Assembly (NCBI RefSeq): GCF_002763455.1
Contig: NZ_NIXK01000002.1
Location: 124,001 to 188,000, forward strand
Direction of reading: 5' to 3'
Length of the DNA stretch: 64,000 nucleotides
DNA from: Lentibacillus sediminis
GTDB lineage: Bacteria > Bacillota > Bacilli > Bacillales > Amphibacillaceae
Of the stretch, positions 42,243-51,417 are shown in pieces. The translations under genes were made by a program, and so were the position numbers. The notes under the pieces were generated by a model that was not told the origin of the DNA, did not search any database, and saw only the letters and a list, made by a program, of their open reading frames with translations. The first letter of the stretch is position 1; every line of letters begins with the position of its first letter.

Positions 42243-43883
42243 ATGAAAGGAAAAAAATGTGAATGCGGACATCTGAATCCGGAAGGAGCAACCCTTTGTG
42301 AAGCCTGCGGGAAACCGCTGGAAGAGAGTCAGCAGACAGATGCCAGCGGAAAAAAACAACTGCTCAATATGCGTTATGACGGCAGTGCCCGGCGCTCGCA
42401 AACATATAATAAATCAATCATAGACAAAGTATGGAACTTCTTTTCTTCGGTTAAAGTCGGTGTCTGGTTAATCGTATTAACGATCATCGCTTCTGCCATC
42501 GGTTCCATCTTCCCGCAGGAAATGTACATACCTGCCGATGCCCCCAACCGGGACCCGGCAGTATTCTATGAAGACCGCTACGGGATTATCGGGCTGATTT
42601 ATTTTCAGCTGGGCTTGCACAATCTATACAGTTCCTGGTGGTACATTCTGCTGATTGCATTGATCGGTGTTTCACTCGTGATCGCCAGCATCGACAGGGT
42701 CGTGCCGCTGTACAAAGCATTGAAAATGCAAAAAGCAAAACGTCACGAATCATTCATCAGCAGACAGCGCTTATTCAGTGAAACGGAACATGTTTCCGAA
42801 GCAGATCTCGAAAAAATCAAAGGACATCTGCGTAAGAAACGCTACCGCCTCCGTGAAGAAAATGGTCATATTCTGGCAGAGAAAAACCGTTTTTCCCGCT
42901 GGGGACCTTATGTCAACCACATTGGACTGATCATTATTCTGCTTGCTGCAATCCTGCGTTTTTCGGATGTTTTGTATATGGATGAATATGTCTGGGTCAG
43001 AGAAGGCGAGACTGTAGTGCTTCCTGGAACGGACAGGGAGTACTATATCGAAAATCATGACTTTATTCTGGAGACCTATGATGAGGACGATGAACGGTTC
43101 AGTGAAGCGATTGCTCAAGAAGGAACAATTCCAAGAAATTTTCAGACCAATGTAACGATTTATCGGGATTCGGCCAATGCGGTTGCCGGTGCTGAGGCGG
43201 AACTGACCCCAATCACGGAGGATCAGATCCGATTAAATGAGCCCTTGAAATTTGAAGATTACACTTTATACCAGTCAGGATATCAGCAAAACGAGTTTAC
43301 CAGTATGAGTTTTAAAGTCCATGAAACCGATGACCCCGAGGAAGAGGCACTTGCTAACTTTACGATTGATTTAACTTCACCTGATGGTGTCTATGAACTG
43401 GATAACGGTTTCCGCGTGGAACTTGGTGAATATTATCCGGATTATTATTTAGATGATAATGGTATTCCGGCATCGAGAACGGATTATCCAAGAAATCCGG
43501 CATTTGTGCTGTTTGTTTACCCTCCTGGCAGCGATACTGCAGAGGTAAGCTTTCTGGGAATTGGGAAAAACATTGAACCCACCGGAGAAAACGAATATAA
43601 CGTGGGAATCACCGATTTCGAGATGCGAGATGCCAGCGGGCTGACGGTTCGGGTTGATCATACACTCCCATTCTTTGGCGCGGGGGCTGCTATTTTTATG
43701 ATCGGAGTCATCCAGGGAATGTATTGGCACCACCGGAGAATCTGGATTCACCCGAAAGGAAACGGAGTGTTACTGGGCGCTCATACTAACAAAAACTGGT
43801 ATGGCGTGGAAAAGGACATCGAACAAGCTATTGACGGCACTTCGATTAATATGGTAAAAGACCAGCAGGAAAAAGATGAATAG
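42243..43883 (+). CDS. resB: Cytochrome c biogenesis protein ResB
   Basis: A 546-residue membrane protein. Unusually for a membrane protein it starts with a zinc-ribbon-like motif (CECGHLNPEGATLCEACG), as in Bacillus ResB, then has three N-terminal membrane segments, a large extracytoplasmic domain and a last segment near the C-terminus (HTLPFFGAGAAIFMIGVIQGMYW). With ResC it moves haem across the membrane and ligates it to cytochrome c. ATG 42243 follows GAGGG at a spacing of six; ATG 42237 overlaps that site. Confidence 0.93.
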   Translation: MKGKKCECGHLNPEGATLCEACGKPLEESQQTDASGKKQLLNMRYDGSARRSQTYNKSIIDKVWNFFSSVKVGVWLIVLTIIASAIGSIFPQEMYIPADAPNRDPAVFYEDRYGIIGLIYFQLGLHNLYSSWWYILLIALIGVSLVIASIDRVVPLYKALKMQKAKRHESFISRQRLFSETEHVSEADLEKIKGHLRKKRYRLREENGHILAEKNRFSRWGPYVNHIGLIIILLAAILRFSDVLYMDEYVWVREGETVVLPGTDREYYIENHDFILETYDEDDERFSEAIAQEGTIPRNFQTNVTIYRDSANAVAGAEAELTPITEDQIRLNEPLKFEDYTLYQSGYQQNEFTSMSFKVHETDDPEEEALANFTIDLTSPDGVYELDNGFRVELGEYYPDYYLDDNGIPASRTDYPRNPAFVLFVYPPGSDTAEVSFLGIGKNIEPTGENEYNVGITDFEMRDASGLTVRVDHTLPFFGAGAAIFMIGVIQGMYWHHRRIWIHPKGNGVLLGAHTNKNWYGVEKDIEQAIDGTSINMVKDQQEKDE

Positions 43884-43928
43884 AGGATAGGCTGCAAGGC
43901 ATTTGCTGCGCAGCCGAGGAGGGTTTTC

Positions 43929-45119
43929 ATGAGTTTAGTCAGTATCAGCGGAAGCTTGCTTTATACTGCATTTATTTTATACCTGATCGCCACCTTTTTC
44001 TTCGGTGCAACGATTCGCGACAAACGAACGGACGATAAAAAGGGCAGATCAGGGAAAATAGCAATTGGGCTGACAATCATTGGGTTTGTTGCCCAGATAG
44101 GCTATTTTATTACAAGATGGATCGCAAGCGGTCATGCCCCGGTGAGTAATTTATTTGAGTTTATGACATTCCTGGGTATGTGTATGGTCCTTGCTTTTAT
44201 TATCATTTACTTTATTTATGGGTTAGGCGTATTGGGACTATTTGCTTTGCCAATCGCGATGGTGATCATTGCATATGCAAGTATGTTTCCGACTGAAATT
44301 TCACCACTTGTGCCGTCCCTGCAAAGTCATTGGCTTTATATCCATGTCACTACTGTTTCCCTGGGGCAGGGGATATTGGCTATCAGTTTTGTCGCCGGAC
44401 TGATTTATTTGATCAGTGAAATTGATCAGACGACCGGGTCAAAAAGAACTGCCTGGCTGGAGACGGTTATCTATACCATTTTCTTATTTATTGGCTTTAT
44501 TGTAATCACATCCGTGTTCAATTTCATGGATTATCAGGCAACCTTTGAATACACAGAACAGAATGCAACAACAACAACAACGGAATATAACTTGCCTGCC
44601 ATTGCCGCACCAAATGAAGGCACCTTGCTTACAGAGGGAGTCATGCAGCCGTGGTTTGAAGCGCCTGCTTGGATGCAGGGAGCAGACGCCGGGAGGAAAT
44701 TCAACACGGTTATCTGGTCTGTGCTTGCTGGTTCTGTCATTTATGGACTGGTGCGGCTCGTTTTAAGAAAGCGGATTGGGGCTGCGATTCAGCCACTCTT
44801 AAAAAACGTCAATCCCAAGCTGGTAGATGAAATAAACTACCGTTCCGTTGCGATTGGTTTTCCGGTGTTTACTCTTGGCGGATTGATTTTCGCTGCCATT
44901 TGGGCACAGATCGCCTGGGATCGCTTCTGGGGATGGGATCCGAAAGAAGTTTGGGCATTAATAACCTGGTTTTTCTATGCCGCATATCTCCACCTAAGGC
45001 TTTCCAGAGGCTGGCATGGCGAAAAATCCGCCTGGCTGGCAGTAATCGGGTTTGGGATTATCATGTTTAATTTGATTGTTGTCAACCTTGTGCTGGCCGG
45101 ACTGCATTCCTATGCTTAA
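43929..45119 (+). CDS. resC: Cytochrome c biogenesis protein ResC
   Basis: A 396-residue CcsA-type protein with about eight membrane segments and the haem-handling WWD-like motif [19 protein letters not shown], flanked by conserved His residues (HGEKSAW and HSYA end). It forms the System II haem lyase with ResB. Terminator follows; resD and resE have a separate spacer. Confidence 0.94.
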   Translation: MSLVSISGSLLYTAFILYLIATFFFGATIRDKRTDDKKGRSGKIAIGLTIIGFVAQIGYFITRWIASGHAPVSNLFEFMTFLGMCMVLAFIIIYFIYGLGVLGLFALPIAMVIIAYASMFPTEISPLVPSLQSHWLYIHVTTVSLGQGILAISFVAGLIYLISEIDQTTGSKRTAWLETVIYTIFLFIGFIVITSVFNFMDYQATFEYTEQNATTTTTEYNLPAIAAPNEGTLLTEGVMQPWFEAPAWMQGADAGRKFNTVIWSVLAGSVIYGLVRLVLRKRIGAAIQPLLKNVNPKLVDEINYRSVAIGFPVFTLGGLIFAAIWAQIAWDRFWGWDPKEVWALITWFFYAAYLHLRLSRGWHGEKSAWLAVIGFGIIMFNLIVVNLVLAGLHSYA

Positions 45120-45129
45120 CAGGAAAAAA

Positions 45130-45158
45130 CAAGACACCAAATTAAGGTGTCTTGTTTT
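45130..45158 (+). terminator. Terminator after resC
   Basis: CAAGACACC and GGTGTCTTG pair around a 7-base loop, followed by TTTT. resDE must then be read through or have its own promoter in the 108-base spacer. Confidence 0.88.
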
Positions 45159-45266
45159 ATACACATGAAGATATTCGCTTCGCATGCAAACCATCGAATG
45201 CTGTATTCTTATACATTTTCTTGGCATTCGTTTATACTTTAAATAACGCCGAATAAAGGGGAAGGT

Positions 45267-45992
45267 ATGATGGAACAAGAAACAAATGGAACCATACTGA
45301 TTGTGGATGACGAAGAACGAATCCGCCGTTTGCTTCGCATGTATCTGGAAAGAGAAGATTATGTAATTGAAGAAGCTGAGAATGGCACAGAAGCGCTGCA
45401 AAAATCATTGAATCAGGATTATGATGTTATTCTCCTGGACATCATGATGCCGGAAATGGACGGAATTGAAGTAAGTCACGAACTAAGAAAAGAAAAAACG
45501 ACACCGATTATCATGCTTACTGCCAAAGGGGAGGAAGCGAATAGGGTGCAAGGGTTTGAATCAGGTGCTGATGATTATATCGTTAAGCCCTTCAGCCCTC
45601 GGGAAGTGGTGCTTCGTGTCAAAGCAGTTCTTCGCAGGGTCTCCCAGTCCAGTCAGAAGGGAGCAGCCCAGACTGCAAAAAATATTCTGGTGTTTCCGCA
45701 TTTGGCCATCGATCATGATGCCCACCGGGTTACCGCTGATGAAAAGGAAGTAAGTCTTACTCCAAAAGAATATGAATTACTCATGTTTCTGGCAAAATCT
45801 CCGGATAAAGTATTCAGCCGGGAAGAATTGCTGAAGGAAGTGTGGCAGTATGAATTTTTCGGTGATCTGCGCACCGTGGACACCCATATAAAACGACTGA
45901 GGGAAAAGCTGAATAATGTGTCCCCCGAGGCGGCAAAAATGATCGTTACTGTCTGGGGTGTAGGATATAAATTTGAGGTAGATGATGTATAA
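45267..45992 (+). CDS. resD: Response regulator ResD
   Basis: A 241-residue OmpR-type regulator. Acidic pocket Asp14-Asp15, phosphorylated Asp58 (LLDIMMPEMDG), the Thr in MLTAKGE and Lys in VKPFSPRE complete the receiver; the winged helix ends in VTVWGVGYKFE. It activates genes of respiration under low oxygen and nitric oxide. AAAGGGGAAGG precedes ATG 45267; the stop overlaps the resE start (TAATG). Confidence 0.95.
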   Translation: MMEQETNGTILIVDDEERIRRLLRMYLEREDYVIEEAENGTEALQKSLNQDYDVILLDIMMPEMDGIEVSHELRKEKTTPIIMLTAKGEEANRVQGFESGADDYIVKPFSPREVVLRVKAVLRRVSQSSQKGAAQTAKNILVFPHLAIDHDAHRVTADEKEVSLTPKEYELLMFLAKSPDKVFSREELLKEVWQYEFFGDLRTVDTHIKRLREKLNNVSPEAAKMIVTVWGVGYKFEVDDV

Positions 45993-47755
45993 TGTTTTGG
46001 CGCAGTGTAGTCGGTAAACTAGCAATAACCATATTATTGCTAGTTTCTTTTATCATTTCGATTCTGACCATATTGCTGCTGGAGTTCTTTGAGAATTTCC
46101 ATATTCAGGAAGCGGAAAAAGCAATGATGCAGACAGCAACCAATATTACCACTTTGGTCGAGCAGTATCCGAATAAATCATTAGTGATTGATACTGCAGA
46201 GCGTATTATTGATCTGAACAGCCGGGTTGCGATTATTTTTGATGACGGAGAAATCTGGGTTTCGGACAGTGCCAATGAATCATTGTCCGCTTTTGATAAG
46301 TCTTGGCTGGAAGAGGAAGAAGACCTGCAGCAGGCTATTACCAATAATGAAGAAGTAATACAGCGCATGGTGCTCCCGGGAAGTGAAACAGAGGCTATGC
46401 TGGTCGGTGCTCCGGTCTCTACCAACGACGGGGCAGTTTTTGTCTATCAGTCTCTGGATGTCATTGACCAGACGAAGGCGGAGACGAGCCGAATTATCTT
46501 TCTGACTGCGGGTATCGCAATTGTCTTGACAACTATTTTTGCGGTCTTTTTATCCACACGAATCACTGCACCGTTGATTAAGATGCGGGAAGCGGCATTT
46601 GACTTAACCAGAGGCGAATTTAATACGAAAGTGCCGATTTTAACCCATGATGAAATCGGAGAGCTGGCGATTGCGTTTAACCGGATGGGAAGACAGCTTA
46701 ATTTTCATATCCAGGCATTGCGTCAGGAAAAAGAACAACTCTCAGGGATTGTCAGTTCCATGGCAGATGGCGTGGTGACTCTAAACCGTGAAGGGGTAAT
46801 TCTAGTCATCAACCCTCCTGCAGAGAAATTCATCCGGGACTGGTACTTTGACCATAACTTGGAAATGCCGAAAGAAAATCCGCTGCTGCCTGATGAGCTG
46901 AATACTATTCTGCAGCGTGTAATCGACGGAGAATCCGAAGTTTTACACGAGTTCAGTCTGCAAGGCAGGAACTGGGTAATGCTGATGACACCGCTCTACG
47001 ATCAGGCACACGTCCGCGGTGCAGTAGCAGTGATAAGGGATATGACCGATGAACGTCGCTCCGATAAACTGCGGAAAGATTTCATCGCCAATGTTTCCCA
47101 TGAATTGCGGACCCCCATTTCCATGCTGCAGGGCTACAGTGAGGCTATTGTCGATAATGTGGCCGACAGCAGAGAGGAAAAAAATGAGCTTGCCCAAATT
47201 ATCCACGAAGAATCACTAAGGATGGGGAGACTTGTAAATGAACTGCTTGATCTTGCACGGATCGAAGCAGGGCATATCCAGCTGAACATGGAGACCATTG
47301 ATGCAAGGCAGTATGTGGATCGGATTTTTAAAAAATTTCAAGGACTGGCTGCCGATAACCATATCCGCTTAACACTGTCGAAAGAGATACAAGTTGACAC
47401 AGCTGTCTTAGACCCGGACCGAATTGAGCAGGTAATCACCAATTTAATTGACAATGCGATTCGCCATACCGCGGAGAACGGATTTGTGCATGTGCAGGTG
47501 GAATGCCGGGAGGATGCTTTTCTGGTTACAGTAGAAGACAACGGCGCAGGCATTGCCGAGGCGGATTTGCCATTTGTTTTCGAACGGTTTTACAAAGCGG
47601 ATAAGTCAAGAACCAGAAACGAGAGCAAAAAAGGAACCGGTCTTGGACTTGCCATTGCCAAAAATTTTGTAGAAGCACATCATGGACGACTCACGGTGCA
47701 GAGCCGAATTAATGAGGGGACGTCATTTAGCTTCCAAATTCCGCAAAAAAGTTAA
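45992..47755 (+). CDS. resE: Sensor histidine kinase ResE
   Basis: A 587-residue membrane kinase: two membrane segments (about 10-32 and 166-188) around an extracytoplasmic domain, then HAMP (STRITAPLIKMREAAFDLTRGEF), a PAS domain (about 250-350), the phosphorylated His370 in FIANVSHELRTP and an ATPase domain (NLIDNAIRHT, DNGAGI, GTGLGLAI). The PAS domain is the signal input known for ResE. Coupled to resD. Confidence 0.95.
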   Translation: MFWRSVVGKLAITILLLVSFIISILTILLLEFFENFHIQEAEKAMMQTATNITTLVEQYPNKSLVIDTAERIIDLNSRVAIIFDDGEIWVSDSANESLSAFDKSWLEEEEDLQQAITNNEEVIQRMVLPGSETEAMLVGAPVSTNDGAVFVYQSLDVIDQTKAETSRIIFLTAGIAIVLTTIFAVFLSTRITAPLIKMREAAFDLTRGEFNTKVPILTHDEIGELAIAFNRMGRQLNFHIQALRQEKEQLSGIVSSMADGVVTLNREGVILVINPPAEKFIRDWYFDHNLEMPKENPLLPDELNTILQRVIDGESEVLHEFSLQGRNWVMLMTPLYDQAHVRGAVAVIRDMTDERRSDKLRKDFIANVSHELRTPISMLQGYSEAIVDNVADSREEKNELAQIIHEESLRMGRLVNELLDLARIEAGHIQLNMETIDARQYVDRIFKKFQGLAADNHIRLTLSKEIQVDTAVLDPDRIEQVITNLIDNAIRHTAENGFVHVQVECREDAFLVTVEDNGAGIAEADLPFVFERFYKADKSRTRNESKKGTGLGLAIAKNFVEAHHGRLTVQSRINEGTSFSFQIPQKS

Positions 47756-47799
47756 TACTGTTTTCTCCATGCTGATTATGCTATACTCAGACTGGTAAT

Positions 47800-47990
47800 A
47801 GAATTGAATACATCCGTGAACTTCGGTGCATTGCTTAATAGGGAATCCAGTGAGAATCTGGAACTGTCCTCGCAACTGTGAATGATTTACGAAATAGGCG
47901 TTGCCACTGTATGCAGCCGCATATGGGAAGGGCTTAGAGTAGGTAGGAAAATCATCAGTCAGTAGACCTGCCGAATTCATTTGTTTCAAT
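47800..47990 (+). promoter_or_regulatory. Cobalamin (B12) riboswitch
   Basis: The conserved cores of the adenosylcobalamin aptamer are all present in order: GGTGC and AATAGGGAATCCAGTGAGAATC, TCCTCGCAACTGTGA, TTGCCACTG, and AGTCAGTAGACCTGCC. ATTGAA (47802-47807) can pair with TTCAAT (47984-47989) to close the structure. A terminator hairpin follows at 48062. High B12 should stop transcription of the lipoprotein and ECF genes behind it. Together with the terminator it accounts for most of the gene-free stretch 47756-48194. Confidence 0.95.
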
Positions 47991-48061
47991 GCTTCGAGGA
48001 CATGAGCGTTTGAGACAGCGATGCATAAAGATTTAATTTTGTATATTTATGCCACTGTCCA

Positions 48062-48095
48062 AAAGCTGGTTCCCCTAATGGAGCCGGCTTTTTTT
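48062..48095 (+). terminator. Riboswitch expression-platform terminator
   Basis: AAGCTGGTTCC and GGAGCCGGCTT form an 11-base stem (two G-T pairs) with a 6-base loop, then TTTTTT. It sits 70 bases after the aptamer and 100 bases before the gene, as expected for transcriptional attenuation. Confidence 0.88.
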
Positions 48096-48194
48096 GGTTA
48101 AGCTGTTTGCGCGATTTTTAACGAATTTCTGGCAGGCAGTGTTATCCGGCTTGTCCTTTATTACTAAACAGAAAAAAGAAGGGGAGCTAAAAAC

Positions 48195-48632
48195 ATGAAC
48201 AAATGGACCGTGCGTTTGACTGCATTACTTTTCGTCATCACCTTGTTTGCCGGTTGCGGAGCCGGTCAGGGTACCCAGGAAAACACCCAGGATAACGGGA
48301 CGACCGAGGCACCGCAGGAAGAACAGGCAAACAATGAAGCAGGGCAGGAAACAGCGACGATTACGATTTCCAAAAACGAGGGAGAAGAAGTGATCACTGA
48401 GGAAGAAGTAGCTATAGAAGAAGGTGCTATCCTGATGGATGTACTGAAAGAAAATCTTGAGGTGGAAGAAGATGGCGGCTTTATCATGTCGATTGAAGGT
48501 GAAGTAGCGTCAGAGGATGAACAGATGGCCTGGATGTACTTTGTAAATGGTGAAACGGCATCAGTCGGAGCTGCAGAGTATGAAGTGCAGCCTGGTGATC
48601 AGATTACCTTTGATATGCAGTCATGGGAATGA
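48195..48632 (+). CDS. Lipoprotein with transcobalamin-like DUF4430 domain
   Basis: A 145-residue lipoprotein. The signal peptide ends in the lipobox FAGC (Cys21); a Gln/Asn/Glu/Thr-rich low-complexity linker (22-50) follows, and residues about 52-145 form a DUF4430 domain with AILMDVLKENL, GGFIMSIEGEVA, WMYFVNGE and VQPGDQITF. This domain resembles the C-terminal domain of transcobalamin and intrinsic factor, which bind B12. AAGGGGAG precedes ATG 48195. Being first behind a B12 riboswitch and next to an ECF S component, it probably captures cobalamin (or a cobinamide) at the cell surface. Binding itself is inferred. Confidence 0.85.
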   Translation: MNKWTVRLTALLFVITLFAGCGAGQGTQENTQDNGTTEAPQEEQANNEAGQETATITISKNEGEEVITEEEVAIEEGAILMDVLKENLEVEEDGGFIMSIEGEVASEDEQMAWMYFVNGETASVGAAEYEVQPGDQITFDMQSWE

Positions 48633-48637
48633 TCTGA

Positions 48638-49159
48638 TTGAACACATATAAACTAACACTGCTGGCGCTCCTGGCAGCAATGGCGGTTGCGGGCAGGTTT
48701 GCCTTTGCATTCATGCCCAATGTGCAGCCGGTCACCTCGATTATTATTATATGCGGTCTGTTTCTCGGTCCGTTGGCTGCTGTCATCCTGGCATTATTGA
48801 CTACTTTTTTGTCCAATGTATTTCTCGGCATGGGTATCTGGACCATTTGGCAAGTAGTTTCATGGAGCATTATCGGATTACTGAGCGGTTTTCTCGGCAA
48901 ATGGCCGGCAAAGCTGCCGTTTTGGTTCCTGGTGGTGTTTGCTGTTCTTTCCGGCTATTTTTACGGGTTTATTGTATCCCTTTCAACCTACCAGATTGCC
49001 GGGCAGTTTTGGCCATATTATTTGGCTGGTCTGCCGTTTGATACCTCCCATGCCATCGGAAATGCCGCATTTATGGTACTGCTTTATCCGGTAGTTGCCT
49101 ATCTCTTGAAAAAATATGCCGCTGATCGTTTCAGCATTCAAAATACCAACGAAAAATAA
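48638..49159 (+). CDS. ECF transporter substrate-binding (S) component, probably for cobalamin
   Basis: A 173-residue membrane protein with about six hydrophobic segments. ALLAAMAVAGRFAF in the first one contains the small-residue AxxxA motif by which S components dock to the EcfT coupling protein. It starts at TTG 48638, six bases after the lipoprotein stop, so the two are co-translated behind the B12 riboswitch. No EcfA/EcfA'/EcfT genes are in the window, so it must share the common energising module. Substrate assigned from the riboswitch; known B12 S components are CbrT and BtuM. A terminator overlaps the stop. Confidence 0.82.
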   Translation: MNTYKLTLLALLAAMAVAGRFAFAFMPNVQPVTSIIIICGLFLGPLAAVILALLTTFLSNVFLGMGIWTIWQVVSWSIIGLLSGFLGKWPAKLPFWFLVVFAVLSGYFYGFIVSLSTYQIAGQFWPYYLAGLPFDTSHAIGNAAFMVLLYPVVAYLLKKYAADRFSIQNTNEK

Positions 49160-49173
49160 GTTGGTATTTTTTT
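49141..49173 (+). terminator. Terminator after the ECF S component
   Basis: AAATACCAAC and GTTGGTATTT with a 9-base loop that contains the stop codon, followed by TTTTTT. Confidence 0.92.
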
Positions 49174-49206
49174 CTTTTCTGTACTATTCTATACTAGACA
49201 CAAAGC

Positions 49207-49233
49207 TGAAACTTTTCACAGCCCGCAAACGAC
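49207..49233 (+). promoter_or_regulatory. ECF (sigma-X type) autoregulatory promoter
   Basis: TGAAAC (49207-49212), a 17-base spacer and CGAC (49230-49233) fit the ECF/sigma-X consensus (TGtAAC; CGwC). It lies 25 bases before the sigX start, where autoregulation is known in B. subtilis. Confidence 0.7.
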
Positions 49234-49257
49234 TATTAAGGTGAACGGAGGATCTGT

Positions 49258-49791
49258 ATGAAAGCTGTTTTTGACCGTTTGTACGATGCGTATCATCAGG
49301 ACTTATTTCAATTTATCTTTTATATGGTGAAAGACAGGGCGCTCGCTGAAGACCTCGTTCAGGATGTTTACATAAAAGTATTAAATTCTTATTCATCTTT
49401 CAGGGGAGAGAGCAGTGAAAAAACATGGTTATTTTCCATTGCAAGACATGTGACATACGATTATTTCCGATCAGCAGGCAGGAAACGAAAACGCATTATG
49501 GATTTTTTTGACTGGCAGGAAAAGGGAGAGCTGATACCCGATCAAGCACCGCTTCCTGAGGAGATAGCAGTAAAGAGTGAAGAGATCGGGCAATTGTACC
49601 GGCACCTGGATAAATGTACTCCAGATCAAAAAAGTGTGCTCATTCTAAGGTATATTCAATCTTTCTCCATTCAGGAAACTGCAGATATTCTCAATTTCAG
49701 TACTAGTAAAGTAAAGACCACACAACACAGAGGATTAAAGACATTAAGAACAAGCATGCTTAAGGAGCAGAAGAAAGGAGGGGATGGATGA
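49258..49791 (+). CDS. sigX: ECF sigma factor SigX
   Basis: A 177-residue ECF sigma factor. Region 2 holds YHQDLFQFIFYMVKDRALAEDLVQDVYIKVLNSY and EKTWLFSIARHVTYDYFR; region 4 holds FSIQETADILNFSTSKVKTTQHRGLKTLR. The match to B. subtilis SigX is close, including the YHQDLFQF and KTTQHRGLK blocks. Sigma-X controls changes in cell-surface charge and resistance to cationic peptides. CGGAGGAT precedes ATG 49258. It overlaps rsiX (ATGA). Confidence 0.93.
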   Translation: MKAVFDRLYDAYHQDLFQFIFYMVKDRALAEDLVQDVYIKVLNSYSSFRGESSEKTWLFSIARHVTYDYFRSAGRKRKRIMDFFDWQEKGELIPDQAPLPEEIAVKSEEIGQLYRHLDKCTPDQKSVLILRYIQSFSIQETADILNFSTSKVKTTQHRGLKTLRTSMLKEQKKGGDG

Positions 49792-50975
49792 TGAGAGATA
49801 AGGAAAAGAAACAGATCATCGATACGCTCAGGAGTTTGCCTCAGGTAAAGGACACCAGCAATAAAGATGATCTGTATCAGCGCATCTCTTTAAACCTCCA
49901 CCAGAAAAAAAGACAACCGAAACGGCAGAGAAAACTTGCTCCGGTGCTGGGAACACTGATGGCCGCGGCCATTCTGCTGATTATCATACCGGTCTACATT
50001 GGAAACGCCCCGTTTGAGAACAGCGGAGACCAGTCTGCCAACCAGGCTGCAGAGGATTCGGCAGCAGAATTTTCTACGAATGACACAGCTGAAGAAAGTT
50101 CCAGTCAGACAATGGAGGCACCGGGAGCTGAAAGCAAAGCGTCCGGGGTGCAGGAAAACGGCGAGAGTTACGTGATTCAACAGTCCGATGAGAACAAGAC
50201 CATTATGTACGGAGCTGTAGCCGACCGGCAGCAGCAGTATGTTATTCCTTTGGCATTCCCGGTTTCAGCAGGGGAGGATCTTTCCGCCTATTATAATCAA
50301 CTCGATGCATATATAAATGCTGAAGATTGGGGCCTAAGCGACTATATGTTTGAGGATGTGTCATTTTCTCTTGATGAAGAGAAAGAACGAGTGACGATGA
50401 ATATCCCCGATGATTTTACTATTGGAGAGGGAGCCACGGCCTCTTATTTATTTGAACAAACGCTAACAAAGATGTTTACTCCACACAATATCCGTGAGGT
50501 TGCTTTTGAATCGGAAAACGGAAATGGCGTGGAACTTGGCCCAATTGGCGTCATTCCGGAGATGCCTCTTTATGAAAATGAGAAGGAAAGCTTTAAACTG
50601 CATACTACGGAACAGGGAAGCCGGTCTTTCCTAGTGCCGGTTCCAAATGAAGAGCAGACGACAATTCAGGAGGGACTAGAGGCATTAAAGCTTAGTGAAG
50701 CCTCATTTGACGTTTACCGAACGATTCCTGAAGGGGTGGATTTCTCGGCAGAAACCGAGGGAAGCCAGCTGCTGCTCCATTATACAGGCAACAATGGGGT
50801 TCTAGATAACCAGGAAACTGTTACGATGATTGAGTCTATTTTAATGACTGCTAAAAGCTATGGCTTTGAAACAGTTCACTTCCTTCAGTTTCCACTTGAA
50901 CAAACAGGGAAGTACAATTTGACGGAGCCGCTGCCTGTGCCGGAAGCGGTCAACCCAATTCGCCATGAAGGCTGA
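49788..50975 (+). CDS. rsiX: Anti-sigma-X factor RsiX
   Basis: A 395-residue membrane protein: cytoplasmic N-terminus (1-49), one membrane helix (about 50-71, LAPVLGTLMAAAILLIIIPVYIG), a Ser/Glu/Gln-rich linker and an extracytoplasmic domain. The cytoplasmic part would hold sigma-X. AAGGAGG precedes ATG 49788, which overlaps the sigX stop. Sequence similarity to RsiX is moderate; position is the strongest argument. Confidence 0.87.
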   Translation: MMRDKEKKQIIDTLRSLPQVKDTSNKDDLYQRISLNLHQKKRQPKRQRKLAPVLGTLMAAAILLIIIPVYIGNAPFENSGDQSANQAAEDSAAEFSTNDTAEESSSQTMEAPGAESKASGVQENGESYVIQQSDENKTIMYGAVADRQQQYVIPLAFPVSAGEDLSAYYNQLDAYINAEDWGLSDYMFEDVSFSLDEEKERVTMNIPDDFTIGEGATASYLFEQTLTKMFTPHNIREVAFESENGNGVELGPIGVIPEMPLYENEKESFKLHTTEQGSRSFLVPVPNEEQTTIQEGLEALKLSEASFDVYRTIPEGVDFSAETEGSQLLLHYTGNNGVLDNQETVTMIESILMTAKSYGFETVHFLQFPLEQTGKYNLTEPLPVPEAVNPIRHEG

Positions 50976-50985
50976 ATGAAGGTAC

Positions 50986-51023
50986 AAAAGCGCTTGGAAA
51001 CATTTATCTCCAAGCGCTTTTCC
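50986..51023 (+). terminator. Terminator after rsiX
   Basis: AAAAGCGCTTGGA and TCCAAGCGCTTTT form a 13-base perfect stem with a 10-base loop. Confidence 0.92.
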
Positions 51024-51417
51024 TGTGATATCGGCTCTTTTAAAAGATCCAATGAGATGTCCCGTTTTATTTTGACAATTATTCCAATACCTTTTAAACT
51101 ATAATTATCGAAATATCGTTCACGCTTCCGATAATTTTAGAGGCAATGGCTGTTCGGATAAGCATACAAGCTTCCCACGCATTCATTAAATCACAAGCCA
51201 AGACTTTGTCTACTACTTTTGTACCGGTATTCTCAAGACTTCCTCTGACAGTCCCTCTTCGTCCTATTCAAAACTTCAGGCAAGCACCAGGCTATACATG
51301 TTTCTTTATCTGATATTGTGTATAACTGCATTCTATTCTCCTCTAAGTGAACGCTGCTAAGTTAATCAAACGGCTATATTTAATGTAAATCAACTCTATA
51401 GACAGGTGGTGGCCGAT
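51024..51417. other. Gene-free spacer between rsiX and ypbB
   Basis: About 390 bases. No reading frame with a ribosome site, no tRNA-like or riboswitch-like element and none of the dispersed repeats was recognised. In B. subtilis serA, ribU and fer occupy this interval; none of them is here. A minus-strand stretch open for ~58 codons (about 51094-51270) looks weakly protein-like but has no usable start. Confidence 0.6.

Noticed and set aside
51094-51270. Minus-strand stretch open for about 58 codons in the rsiX-ypbB spacer
   Set aside because: No start codon with a ribosome site, no recognisable domain and no terminator; probably chance or an old relic.
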